Positions 1-4,899 of a DNA stretch of 6,190 nt are shown here, in pieces. Both the position numbers and the translations under genes were made by a program. The notes below the pieces were generated by a model. That model searched no databases, had not been told where the DNA came from, and saw only the letters and a program-made list of their open reading frames with translations. The number at the start of each line of letters is the position of its first letter. Positions within the stretch are counted from its first letter, which is position 1. Source of the DNA: Syntrophomonadaceae bacterium (lineage in GTDB: Bacteria > Bacillota_D > Dethiobacteria > DTU022); assembly GCA_003562605.1 (NCBI GenBank), contig PWUG01000293.1:1-6190 (forward strand), written 5' to 3'.

Positions 1-104
1 GATGCTTCAAGTACAGCATTACTAGCAGCATCTTCCCAACCAACCTTTGACCGCCCGACCAGTTCAATAACCTTTGCCACATTGGCCATTCTTTCCTCAG
101 TCAT
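1..104 (-). CDS. Dodecin family flavin-binding protein (3' end outside window)
   Basis: Only the first 34 codons are present; the gene runs off the left edge. The visible N-terminus contains KVIELVGRSKVGWEDAA followed by an alanine-rich helix start. This matches the dodecin signature (V-x-x-I-E-L-V-G-x-S-x-x-S/G-W-E-D-A). Dodecins are about 65-75 residue proteins that assemble into hollow dodecamers and store or buffer flavins; that role is family knowledge. The ATG at 102-104 is chosen because an AGGAG ribosome site lies six bases upstream; a second in-frame ATG at 87-89 has no such site. The gene is co-directional with and 65 bases downstream of the CsbD-like gene, so co-transcription of the small stress proteins is likely. 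The flavin-stacking region later in the protein is not visible. Confidence 0.85.
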   Translation of the reverse strand, partial: MTEERMANVAKVIELVGRSKVGWEDAASNAVLEA

Positions 105-169
105 TATGCTCTCCTTTCCTGAACCATGATTTATGTTGCAGCCTTCAAAAAGCGATACCAGTTAAACAG

Positions 170-370
170 CTATTTATGCTTGTTAAGAAATGACTTGTAT
201 TCTTCCTCTGCCTTTTCTTTCGAATATCCGTATTTCGTCTGTAGAACCCCGACCAGTTTTTCCTTATGCCCTGAAGCTATCATCAGGTCATCATCAGTTA
301 GTTTCCCCCATTTTTTCTTGGCTTCGCCTTTCAGCTCGCTCCATCTTCCTTTTAAGATATCTTCGTTCAC
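170..370 (-). CDS. CsbD family general stress protein
   Basis: This is a complete 66-residue, highly charged, soluble protein with no signal peptide or membrane segment. It starts MNEDILKGRWSELKGEAKKK, has W-G-K-L-T-D-D-D-L in the middle, and then a helix with a Y-G-Y-S-K-E-K-A-E-E-E motif. This is the CsbD layout (N-x-x-x-x-x-G-x-W-x-x-x-K-G-x-x-K-x-x-W-G-x-L-T-D-D-D). In Bacillus, CsbD belongs to the sigma-B general stress regulon; its biochemical role is unknown. The start codon is GTG (368-370), fixed by a near-perfect AGGAGGTGA ribosome site seven bases upstream. The stop is TAG. It sits between the DUF3096-like gene (85 bases upstream) and the dodecin gene, all on the minus strand. A palindromic site lies in the upstream gap. 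Confidence 0.92.
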   Translation of the reverse strand: MNEDILKGRWSELKGEAKKKWGKLTDDDLMIASGHKEKLVGVLQTKYGYSKEKAEEEYKSFLNKHK

Positions 371-404
371 AACCTCACCTCCTCTTATTTAGATGCTAAG
401 TAGT

Positions 405-424
405 TGATCATGATCTGATCATGA
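405..424. promoter_or_regulatory. Palindrome with nested 9-bp tandem repeat upstream of the CsbD gene
   Basis: TGATCATGA occurs at 405-413 and again at 416-424, an 11-base period. The same bases form a perfect inverted repeat: 8-bp arms at 408-415 and 417-424 around T416. It lies in the 85-base gap between the DUF3096-like and CsbD genes, 35 bases upstream of the CsbD ribosome site. One-turn spacing plus dyad symmetry fits a repressor or activator operator. It could also form an RNA hairpin acting as a processing or attenuation signal. No regulator can be named from the sequence. Confidence 0.4.
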
Positions 425-455
425 GCAGATCCACCTGCACACATAAGCATTATCA

Positions 456-599
456 TTACAGAGATTGCGAAATACCTATGATCCCGATTATGATGAGATA
501 GATACCGATGATATAGTTAAGGATTTTGGGGAAAACCATGACGATAATCCCAAATATTACAGTGATTATTCCGATTAGTAAACCGCCTTCTGGCAGCAT
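456..599 (-). CDS. DUF3096-like small hydrophobic membrane protein
   Basis: A 47-residue protein begins MLPEGGLLIGIITVIFGI and continues with V-M-V-F-P-K-I-L-N-Y-I-I-G-I-Y-L-I-I-I-G-I-I-G-I. It is almost entirely hydrophobic, with two predicted membrane helices (about residues 6-23 and 28-45) separated by the polar turn F-P-K. The G-I-x-x-x-x-F-G-I...P-x-I-L-N-Y-I-I-G-I-Y-L-I-x-x-G pattern is what I associate with DUF3096, a family of unknown function. The start is ATG at 597-599 with a G-rich AGGGGG ribosome site nine bases upstream; the stop is TAA. It leads the minus-strand cluster DUF3096-CsbD-dodecin, which suggests a stress or envelope context, but no function is established. The family assignment is from pattern memory. 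Confidence 0.75.
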   Translation of the reverse strand: MLPEGGLLIGIITVIFGIIVMVFPKILNYIIGIYLIIIGIIGISQSL

Positions 600-909
600 A
601 GGAGGAAGCCCCCTTTTCTAAACAGTTATTGTCTCTGACAAAAACGGTATAATTCCGATGAAATCAAATTTTATCTTGCTATTTATATTATCAATAAGGA
701 TGCGCAGAATTCTATAAGCAATGTCTCCATATATAATATCTAAGCTGATAGTTAATTCATTCCAATATCTGCGCTTTTCATTGGGCGAGCCAAAATCTAC
801 ACCGTCACATCGCTGCGTAAAGATCAAAAATAGTGTGAATTTTGCTAATAGATTTCTTAGCACTTTTTATAATAACGTTTAATCAAGATAAGAAAGGGGA
901 GATGATCAA
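600..909. other. 310-base intergenic region between divergent small-protein genes
   Basis: This AT-rich region separates the minus-strand DUF3096 gene from the plus-strand 27-residue gene and should hold both promoters. I see a perfect TATAAT at 868-873 for the plus strand. A minus-strand frame at 618-863 is open for 81 codons, but it starts with GTG without any ribosome site and its product has no recognisable motif. I do not call it a gene; it could be a decayed fragment. There is no RNA gene or repeat that I can support. Confidence 0.45.
842..873 (+). promoter_or_regulatory. Possible sigma-A-type promoter for the 27-residue gene
   Basis: The -10 hexamer TATAAT at 868-873 is a perfect consensus. 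The best -35-like hexamer, TTGCTA at 842-847, is 20 bases away, longer than the usual 16-18, so the -35 assignment is weak. The -10 box lies 37 bases upstream of the start codon at 910, leaving a short leader that contains the GGGGAG ribosome site. Confidence 0.35.
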
Positions 910-993
910 ATGAGTAGTACTACGATTATAATTATTGTGATTGTCCTAATTGTATTATTTGGTGGGTTTGGTTATAGTCGATATCGGAGATAA
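910..993 (+). CDS. 27-residue single-pass membrane protein
   Basis: This tiny gene begins ATG AGT AGT ACT and encodes M-S-S-T-T, then an unbroken hydrophobic stretch (I-I-I-I-V-I-V-L-I-V-L-F, about residues 6-17), a glycine-rich turn G-G-F-G, and a basic tail Y-S-R-Y-R-R before TAA. Support for its being real: a GGGGAG ribosome site eight bases before the ATG, a perfect -10 box upstream, and a strong inverted repeat just after the stop. Short hydrophobic proteins ending in F-G-G-x-G-Y-x-x-R-R are recurrent hypothetical proteins in anaerobes, which I recall rather than can verify. The topology is probably N-out or N-in single-pass with the arginine tail cytoplasmic. It is divergent from the DUF3096/CsbD/dodecin cluster, so a shared stress or envelope role is possible but unproven. 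Confidence 0.65.
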   Translation: MSSTTIIIIVIVLIVLFGGFGYSRYRR

Positions 994-1008
994 TGCCGGA
1001 TTTTTCGA

Positions 1009-1051
1009 TAATGAGGCCATCATTCACATTTAGCTAATGATGGCCTCATTA
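1009..1051. terminator. 16-bp perfect inverted repeat between convergent genes
   Basis: Arms TAATGAGGCCATCATT (1009-1024) and AATGATGGCCTCATTA (1036-1051) are perfectly complementary around an 11-base loop. It starts 15 bases after the stop of the 27-residue gene and lies downstream of the convergent minus-strand oxidoreductase gene, the expected place for a bidirectional terminator. Against a standard intrinsic terminator, no run of T follows the stem on either strand. It could therefore be an mRNA-end stabilising hairpin or a mobile palindromic unit. Confidence 0.5.
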
Positions 1052-1222
1052 GAATGCAGAAAAACGAAGGGATTTGAACCAAGTTGGCGTTTGCGCACAG
1101 TGATTGCTTGCCATGAAATAAGCACTTTGTTGCCTTTTATGATCTGAATGCTTATATAGACGAAACTGAAATGGGCATATATCACCAGGCTTTCACTCCT
1201 GATGGTATCACCGGCAAGAACT

Positions 1223-1259
1223 GCCAAGCTTCGCTTGGCGCACGCAAGACCTGACCCCA
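1223..1259. repeat. REP-like hairpin plus 15-bp element-end motif
   Basis: A perfect 7-bp hairpin (GCCAAGC, loop TTC, GCTTGGC; 1223-1239) is followed after five bases by CAAGACCTGACCCCA (1245-1259). The latter is the exact reverse complement of 5881-5895, next to a transposase remnant. From memory, a GGGGTCAGGTCTTG-type motif recurs at the ends of IS200-like/RAYT elements in Clostridia and relatives. I read this as the end of a degraded or non-autonomous (MITE/REP-type) element extending leftwards. I could not define its other boundary; the stretch 1052-1222 shows no gene I can support. Confidence 0.55.
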
Positions 1260-1273
1260 TCTTTTTAAATGTC

Positions 1274-1888
1274 CTAGCTATTTTTTTCAGCAACTATTTT
1301 CTGTAACGTTTCCTGAAAGACACTATAGGGCTGAGCTCCCACGATTTTGTATTTTCCATTAATGATAAAAGTAGGAACGCCGCCTGTAGCACCTTCTTGA
1401 TGAGCAGTAGTTGCAATTTCCTGTAACTGCTGCTTCAAGCTTACGTCTTGCCAGGCCTGTTCAACTTCCTCCCGGGAAAGGCCTGAAGACTCGGCTAACT
1501 CTATCAGGACCTCGCGATCACCAATGTCCCTACCATCTTCAAAATACGCTTCGAATATCTTTAGATGCAGGGTAGCAAAGGAGCTAGTTTTTTTTGCATA
1601 TTCACTAAGAATTAAAGCTCTTCGGGAATTGGCAAGGTACCCATTATTTCTGTTAAAATGAACGCCATAAACCTTACCCATTTCATTTAAGCGCTGATAG
1701 AGTTGACTACGAATTTCAGGTGGGTACTCGGCACTCATGTCGCGTCCTTCCTGCGGGGTTTCCGGGTGAATCTCTAGTCCCTGCCAAATTTCCTGGATAT
1801 CAAAATCTTCATTTAGCTTGTCGACAATACCTTTGCCGATATAGCAGTATGGTCAAATATAATCGGAATATATTTTGATAGTGACCAT
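1274..1888 (-). CDS. DsbA/FrnE-family thiol oxidoreductase, probable selenoprotein (U-P-Y-C active site)
   Basis: Read from ATG 1886-1888 the frame encodes 204 residues, interrupted once by TGA at codon 12 (1853-1855). The context is M-V-T-I-K-I-Y-S-D-Y-I-[TGA]-P-Y-C-Y-I-G-K. In DsbA/FrnE proteins this position is the first cysteine of C-P-x-C, so TGA plausibly encodes selenocysteine, giving U12-P-Y-C15. Other family marks follow: W-Q-G-L-E-I-H-P-E-T-P-x-x-G at 35-48, a helical insertion, and the cis-proline loop GVPTFIINGKYKIVGAQP at about 170-187. There is no signal peptide, so it is a cytosolic thioredoxin-fold redox protein. The start is fixed by AGGAGG six bases upstream. A start at 1738 would give only 154 residues, lacking the active site and a ribosome site. 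The stop is TAG. The alternative is a Cys-to-stop nonsense mutation (TGC/TGT to TGA). FrnE-like relatives may act on disulfides or as 2-hydroxychromene-2-carboxylate-isomerase-type enzymes; the substrate is unknown. Confidence 0.85.
1813..1852 (-). promoter_or_regulatory. Candidate bacterial SECIS region just 3' of the in-frame TGA
   Basis: Two overlapping folds are visible in the mRNA after the TGA. Fold A pairs 1850-1844 with 1836-1827 (one wobble, an AAA bulge, 7-base loop), but its loop is only about nine bases from the TGA, closer than the usual window. Fold B pairs 1831-1825 with 1820-1815 (two G-U pairs and one bulged A) around loop TCGA at 1824-1821, about 28 bases from the TGA, within the 16-37 base range expected of bacterial SECIS elements, and with a G in the loop. 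Neither is a textbook hairpin by eye; no folding was computed. Confidence 0.3.
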
Positions 1889-1894
1889 TGTGTC

Positions 1895-1900
1895 CCTCCT
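1895..1900 (-). promoter_or_regulatory. Perfect AGGAGG ribosome site that fixes the oxidoreductase start
   Basis: AGGAGG on the minus strand is followed by the spacer GACACA (six bases) and ATG at 1886-1888. No comparable site precedes the in-frame ATG at 1736-1738. This places initiation upstream of the in-frame TGA and implies the TGA codon is meant to be translated, or was until recently. Confidence 0.8.
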
Positions 1901-2085
1901 AATGATAGAAAGTTACTTCTTAAACGTAAAGCGAAATACCTTTAACGCCAAACTAGTCGAACATTTCCATCGTTTTCCTTAACAGTTGGGGATAGGTTGA
2001 TCCGCTTTTATGTTGATAAGTTCATGTTTTTCGTATCAAAATTATCTATAGATTCAGATATTCCTTACCTTTGGTATCCGCAAAT

Positions 2086-2295
2086 TTACATGTCTTTCAG
2101 CAACTCTAGCGCTTCGGCAAGATCATCTTTACTGACCTGTATTTGTATTGGTCCGGTCAGTGGATTAAATCCCGTTCCGAAAGTACCTCCTCCAAATAAA
2201 TGCTGAATTCCTTCGCCTTTAGCATAATACCTTATACCGGCTTCTTCCAGCAGCGATTTGACAATCATGATCTTCCCCGGATCACTGGATTCCAA
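2086..2295 (-). CDS. DUF2007 (putative signal-transducing protein) domain, N-terminus missing or damaged
   Basis: The product contains ESSDPGKIMIVKSLLEEAGI, then R-Y-Y-A-K-G-E, L-F-G-G-G-T-F-G-T-G-F-N-P-L-T-G-P-I-Q-I-Q-V, and the terminal helix D-D-L-A-E-A-L-E-L-L-K-D-M. This is the DUF2007 fold pattern (mobility of domains between sources, then V-x-x-x-x-x-x-A-x-x-L-L). Function is unknown; the family is annotated as putative signal transducing. The only start in this frame is TTG 2293-2295, which has no ribosome site. The frame stays open and family-like upstream to 2343 (E-P-K-Y-D-P-V-Y-V-E-L-A-T-A-L), then meets TAA at 2344-2346 and another at 2350-2352. Relatives often carry an N-terminal zinc ribbon before such a linker; none is visible here. 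An ATG at 2355-2357 is in another frame and could connect by a frameshift. It may be a pseudogene. The stop is TAA. Confidence 0.7.
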   Translation of the reverse strand: MESSDPGKIMIVKSLLEEAGIRYYAKGEGIQHLFGGGTFGTGFNPLTGPIQIQVSKDDLAEALELLKDM

Positions 2296-2429
2296 GGCCG
2301 TAGCTAGTTCGACATAAACTGGATCATATTTTGGTTCGCCTTGTTATAATTAGCCATTTACGGGAACCTTGGTTCGTTCATCGCACCGGTGAAAGGGCCA
2401 AATGACGCATTGGTGATTTTAAATCCTTT

Positions 2430-3512
2430 CTAATCCGGAACGCGAATGCGGGCTACATGCGGCTCGGTGAGACTACCCAGCCAGAGATAACCATCCTCTT
2501 CGTTTACACTGGTGATAGTATGGCAGTGTCCTGTATGATCCTGCAGGTTATGAATCACATTGCCTTCGTAATCAAGGGCAATAACCAGGCCCATGGGATC
2601 GGGTTCACTCACACGCAAGGCTTCGGGCAAGCGCATGATTACCTTGCGCAGAAAAGGCCGGGGCAGTATACTGTCTACCAGCTCGTCACGGGGATAAATT
2701 AACGCTACCCAAAAAAGCCCTTCGCCGTTGTTGCTTAAATTATCCGGAAAACCGGGCAGATTATCGATAAAGATATCAGTCTGGCCCTTCTTCTCTCCGG
2801 CGAGCCAGTAGCGTGTAATGCGGTATCGCATGGTTTCGTTGACCAGCAGATAGGCTTCATCCGGGCCTAAGGCCACCCCGTTGGCAAACCCAAGTTCGTC
2901 GACATGCAGGCTGGTTTGGCCGCTTTCTGGATCCCAGGCAAAGAGTCGGCCCGACGGCTTAGATTCGAAAAAGTCAGTAATGTTATTTTCCAGATCAAAA
3001 CGGGTAGAAGCATCCGTAAACCAGACTGTCCCGTCGGAAGCCACAGCAAGATCATCAACAAAGATCATTTTTTTGCCTTCGAACTCATCGACAGCCACCT
3101 CAACCCGGTGCCCGGATGCTGCAGTAGCATTGTCAATATAGAGCAGGCCCATTATACAATCGGCAATATAGAGACGATCAACGTAAAACTTCATCCCCAG
3201 GGGACGACCACCGGTATTGACAATGGTTTCTAGTGCACTGCTGTTATCGGGTGAAAAACGCACTATTGACCCGTCAGCTAAACCGGTATAAATCAGACCG
3301 TCGGGGCCAAGTACCGTATCTTCCGGGCCGTGCCCGCCGTCAAGTGTATATAGCTGAGCATCTGATAAATAATTATTTTCCGTATAAGACCCCGTTAATC
3401 CCGGCTGTTCCGGCGGTGTCCAGGCGACAGGCTCTATCGGCACAGGCCATAACAAGAGATAAAGCAACAGTAATACCACCAAACCTATCAGTAAGAATAA
3501 CAATTTACGCAT
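2430..3512 (-). CDS. Membrane-anchored SMP-30/strictosidine-synthase-like beta-propeller protein
   Basis: This is a 360-residue protein. Residues 1-3 (M-R-K) and about 4-22 (leucine-rich) form an uncleaved signal anchor, leaving the propeller outside the membrane. Recognisable blocks: H-G-P-E-D (61-65), F-V-D-D-L-A-V-A-S-D-G-T-V-W-F-T-D-A-S-T-R-F (151-172), L-G-F-A-N-G-V-A-L-G-P-D (207-218), N-E-T-M-R-Y-R-I-T-R-Y-W-L-x-G (225-239), D-N-L-P-G-F-P-D-N (250-258) and F-W-V-A-L (267-271). These match the APMAP/strictosidine synthase branch of six-bladed propellers, many of which are lactonase or arylesterase-like with a metal site. E64, N211 and D257/N258 are candidate ligands by position. The substrate is not predictable, and strictosidine synthesis itself is not implied. 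ATG 3510-3512 is preferred: it has AAGGG eight bases upstream and starts the anchor. The longer frame to 3605 uses TTG without a ribosome site. The stop is TAG. Confidence 0.88.
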   Translation of the reverse strand: MRKLLFLLIGLVVLLLLYLLLWPVPIEPVAWTPPEQPGLTGSYTENNYLSDAQLYTLDGGHGPEDTVLGPDGLIYTGLADGSIVRFSPDNSSALETIVNTGGRPLGMKFYVDRLYIADCIMGLLYIDNATAASGHRVEVAVDEFEGKKMIFVDDLAVASDGTVWFTDASTRFDLENNITDFFESKPSGRLFAWDPESGQTSLHVDELGFANGVALGPDEAYLLVNETMRYRITRYWLAGEKKGQTDIFIDNLPGFPDNLSNNGEGLFWVALIYPRDELVDSILPRPFLRKVIMRLPEALRVSEPDPMGLVIALDYEGNVIHNLQDHTGHCHTITSVNEEDGYLWLGSLTEPHVARIRVPD

Positions 3513-3536
3513 TGTAAAAACCCTTCCCTTTAGTTT

Positions 3537-3545
3537 TGTATAGCA
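3537..3545 (-). promoter_or_regulatory. Possible extended -10 promoter for the propeller gene
   Basis: On the minus strand this reads TGCTATACA, an extended -10 (TGn plus TATACA, five of six matches). It lies about 25 bases upstream of the ATG at 3512, so the leader would be very short but still contain the AAGGG site. No good -35 hexamer is at the expected distance, which is tolerable for extended -10 promoters. Confidence 0.33.
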
Positions 3546-3589
3546 TCCCACTACATATTCAGGAACTTGATTCACAAGGTTGAGAATTT

Positions 3590-3844
3590 TCAACAGCAAA
3601 AACAAACAATACTACAGCACAGAAGGTCTGTTTTTCCACACCGGCCTTGATTCTGACCGAAGACTTGTTTATATTCTTGTATGAACAGGAGGCTTCTTAC
3701 CTTTGTAAATAACTTCTTTAAAGCTACCAGTTTTCCTTTTCCAAGATTTCGATAAGGATTACGGCTAAGAATCGTTTGAATAAGAATCCATATATGATGT
3801 TTTTCGAGCCGGTTCTTTAAATCAGCTAATGACGCAATACAAGA
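3590..3844 (-). other. Start-less open frame, possible gene remnant
   Basis: A minus-strand frame is open for 84 codons between TAG (3845-3847) and TGA (3590-3592) without any ATG, GTG or TTG near its beginning. The translation has a protein-like, basic composition, for example L-A-D-L-K-N-R-L-E-K-H-H-I-W-I-L-I-Q and R-N-P-Y-R-N-L-G-K-G-K-L. I do not recognise a family. It ends only 78 bases before the start of the propeller gene and overlaps that gene's likely promoter region. It may be the tail of a decayed gene or chance in an AT-rich gap. Confidence 0.25.
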
Positions 3845-4073
3845 CTACTTATCGTAAACCCTCCACTTTTAAAAAAATGATTATATATTTAACATACAGG
3901 CAGGCTACTAAATGCAATGCTCAGAAATCAATTGGCAATATACCCTTTATTTATGAGGAATAAAAGGAAAGTATTTAAAGGGTAACTGGATTAAAAAGTG
4001 AAAAGTTAAGAGGAATTGTTAGAATGCATATGCTAAACTATTAGTATAGATAAAAAACAACCAGGCCTGGCGT
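3845..4073. other. AT-rich intergenic region upstream of the dipeptidase gene
   Basis: No gene is visible here. A 9-bp perfect inverted repeat, TACCCTTTA (3941-3949) and TAAAGGGTA (3976-3984), flanks a 26-base loop. A weak plus-strand promoter is possible with TTGTTA at 4016-4021 and TATTAG at 4039-4044, spaced 17 bases. A perfect palindrome CCAGGCCTGG (4062-4071) sits immediately before the first possible ATG of the dipeptidase and could hide or replace a ribosome site. Confidence 0.35.
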
Positions 4074-4865
4074 ATGGCCCGTGGGACAGTAATGATAAGG
4101 GGGATTTTTACAGAGGTGAATATTATTAAATACCTTTACCTTTTCCTGGCTGCAGTGTTTATAATAATGCTGCCGGGTTGTATGCCGGCGGAAACACCTG
4201 AGCATTCAGTAACTGAAGAGTTTGAAGAAACTGAAGAAGTTAATGACCTCTCTCCGGAGATCCCCGTCCGGGAACCGGTAGAAATAGAAGGTCTGGTACT
4301 TGTGAACGACCTGGATGAAAGCATCATCATCGATTTAAAATATGCCACAGCTGACAATTTTACAGGCCAGGTGATCTATCCGGTAGAAGTAGCTGCAATC
4401 AAAAAAGAGACCGGTGAAAGATTGGTTAAAGCCCAGGAAATCTTTAAGCAGGACGGCTACCGGATCAAACTGTGGGATGCATACAGGCCACTATCAGCAC
4501 AACATGTTCTCTGGGAGGCGTACCCCGACCCACGTTATGTAATCAAGCCCCAGGATCCCCCCCCGTCATCGGATTTCCGTCCCCGCCATAATAATGGTAT
4601 GGCTGTGGATATAACCCTGGTGGACAGAAATGGCAACGAGCTAAAGATGCCCACCGGTTTTGATGATTTTAGCGAAAAAGCCGCTCCGGACTATTCGGAT
4701 CTTCCAGACGCAGTGCGGCAAAACCGCGACTACCTAATTGAAGTAATGGAAAGAGTAGGCTTTCGGGTAGTTTCAACAGAGTGGTGGCACTTTGATGATG
4801 TTACCGGAACACCCGGCCCTTATCTTGATGTGCCTCTGGAAGCTTTTTTGAACAATACTGATTAA
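4074..4865 (+). CDS. VanX/DdpX-type D-alanyl-D-alanine dipeptidase lipoprotein (peptidase M15D)
   Basis: A 263-residue frame. A hydrophobic stretch ends in the lipobox L-P-G-C (33-36), so the enzyme is lipid-anchored at Cys36 outside the membrane; an acidic linker (about 37-70) follows. The catalytic domain shows D-L-K-Y-A-T-A-D-N-F-T-G (87-98), D-A-Y-R-P (135-139) with the transition-state arginine R138, the zinc motif R-H-N-N-G-M-A-V-D (H172, D179) and E-W-W-H-F (catalytic E236, zinc ligand H239). All residues equivalent to VanX R71, H116, D123, E181 and H184 are present, so it should be active. The family cleaves D-Ala-D-Ala; no vanH, vanA or VanRS genes are visible, so a wall-recycling or nutrient role is more likely than glycopeptide resistance. 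The start is uncertain: ATG 4074, ATG 4092 or GTG 4116. I draw the first because none has a convincing ribosome site; signal-peptide geometry favours 4116. The stop is TAA. Confidence 0.92.
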   Translation: MARGTVMIRGIFTEVNIIKYLYLFLAAVFIIMLPGCMPAETPEHSVTEEFEETEEVNDLSPEIPVREPVEIEGLVLVNDLDESIIIDLKYATADNFTGQVIYPVEVAAIKKETGERLVKAQEIFKQDGYRIKLWDAYRPLSAQHVLWEAYPDPRYVIKPQDPPPSSDFRPRHNNGMAVDITLVDRNGNELKMPTGFDDFSEKAAPDYSDLPDAVRQNRDYLIEVMERVGFRVVSTEWWHFDDVTGTPGPYLDVPLEAFLNNTD

Positions 4866-4899
4866 CCCTGCAGTGATCACCAAAACAGGAAGGGTTAAT
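4861..4899 (+). repeat. Inverted repeat spanning the dipeptidase stop codon
   Basis: ATTAACCCT (4861-4869) and AGGGTTAAT (4891-4899) are perfect 9-bp complements around a 21-base loop. The left arm includes the TAA stop. No T-run follows, so it is not a standard intrinsic terminator, although position after the gene suggests a transcript-end hairpin. Confidence 0.35.

Noticed and set aside
618..863. 81-codon minus-strand open frame in the divergent intergenic region
   Set aside because: It starts at GTG with no ribosome site, overlaps the promoter region needed by both neighbours, and shows no recognisable motif.
1070..1085. tRNA-like GGTTCAAATCC box on the minus strand
   Set aside because: Only two of five T-stem pairs form, and there is no acceptor stem, anticodon arm or CCA end that I can find.
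1030..1293. 87-codon minus-strand open frame
   Set aside because: It runs through the palindrome and the REP-like hairpin plus end motif and overlaps the end of the oxidoreductase gene; its apparent peptide is explained by repeat sequence.
1274..1888. Genome-wide reassignment of TGA to Trp or another residue as the explanation for the in-frame TGA
   Set aside because: The other genes encode tryptophan with TGG throughout and contain no internal TGA, and the TGA sits at a cysteine position of the active site.
3940..3952. 13-base match ATACCCTTTATTT shared with about 6126-6138
   Set aside because: One copy lies inside the DinB coding frame and the other in an AT-rich gap, with no flanking similarity; likely chance.
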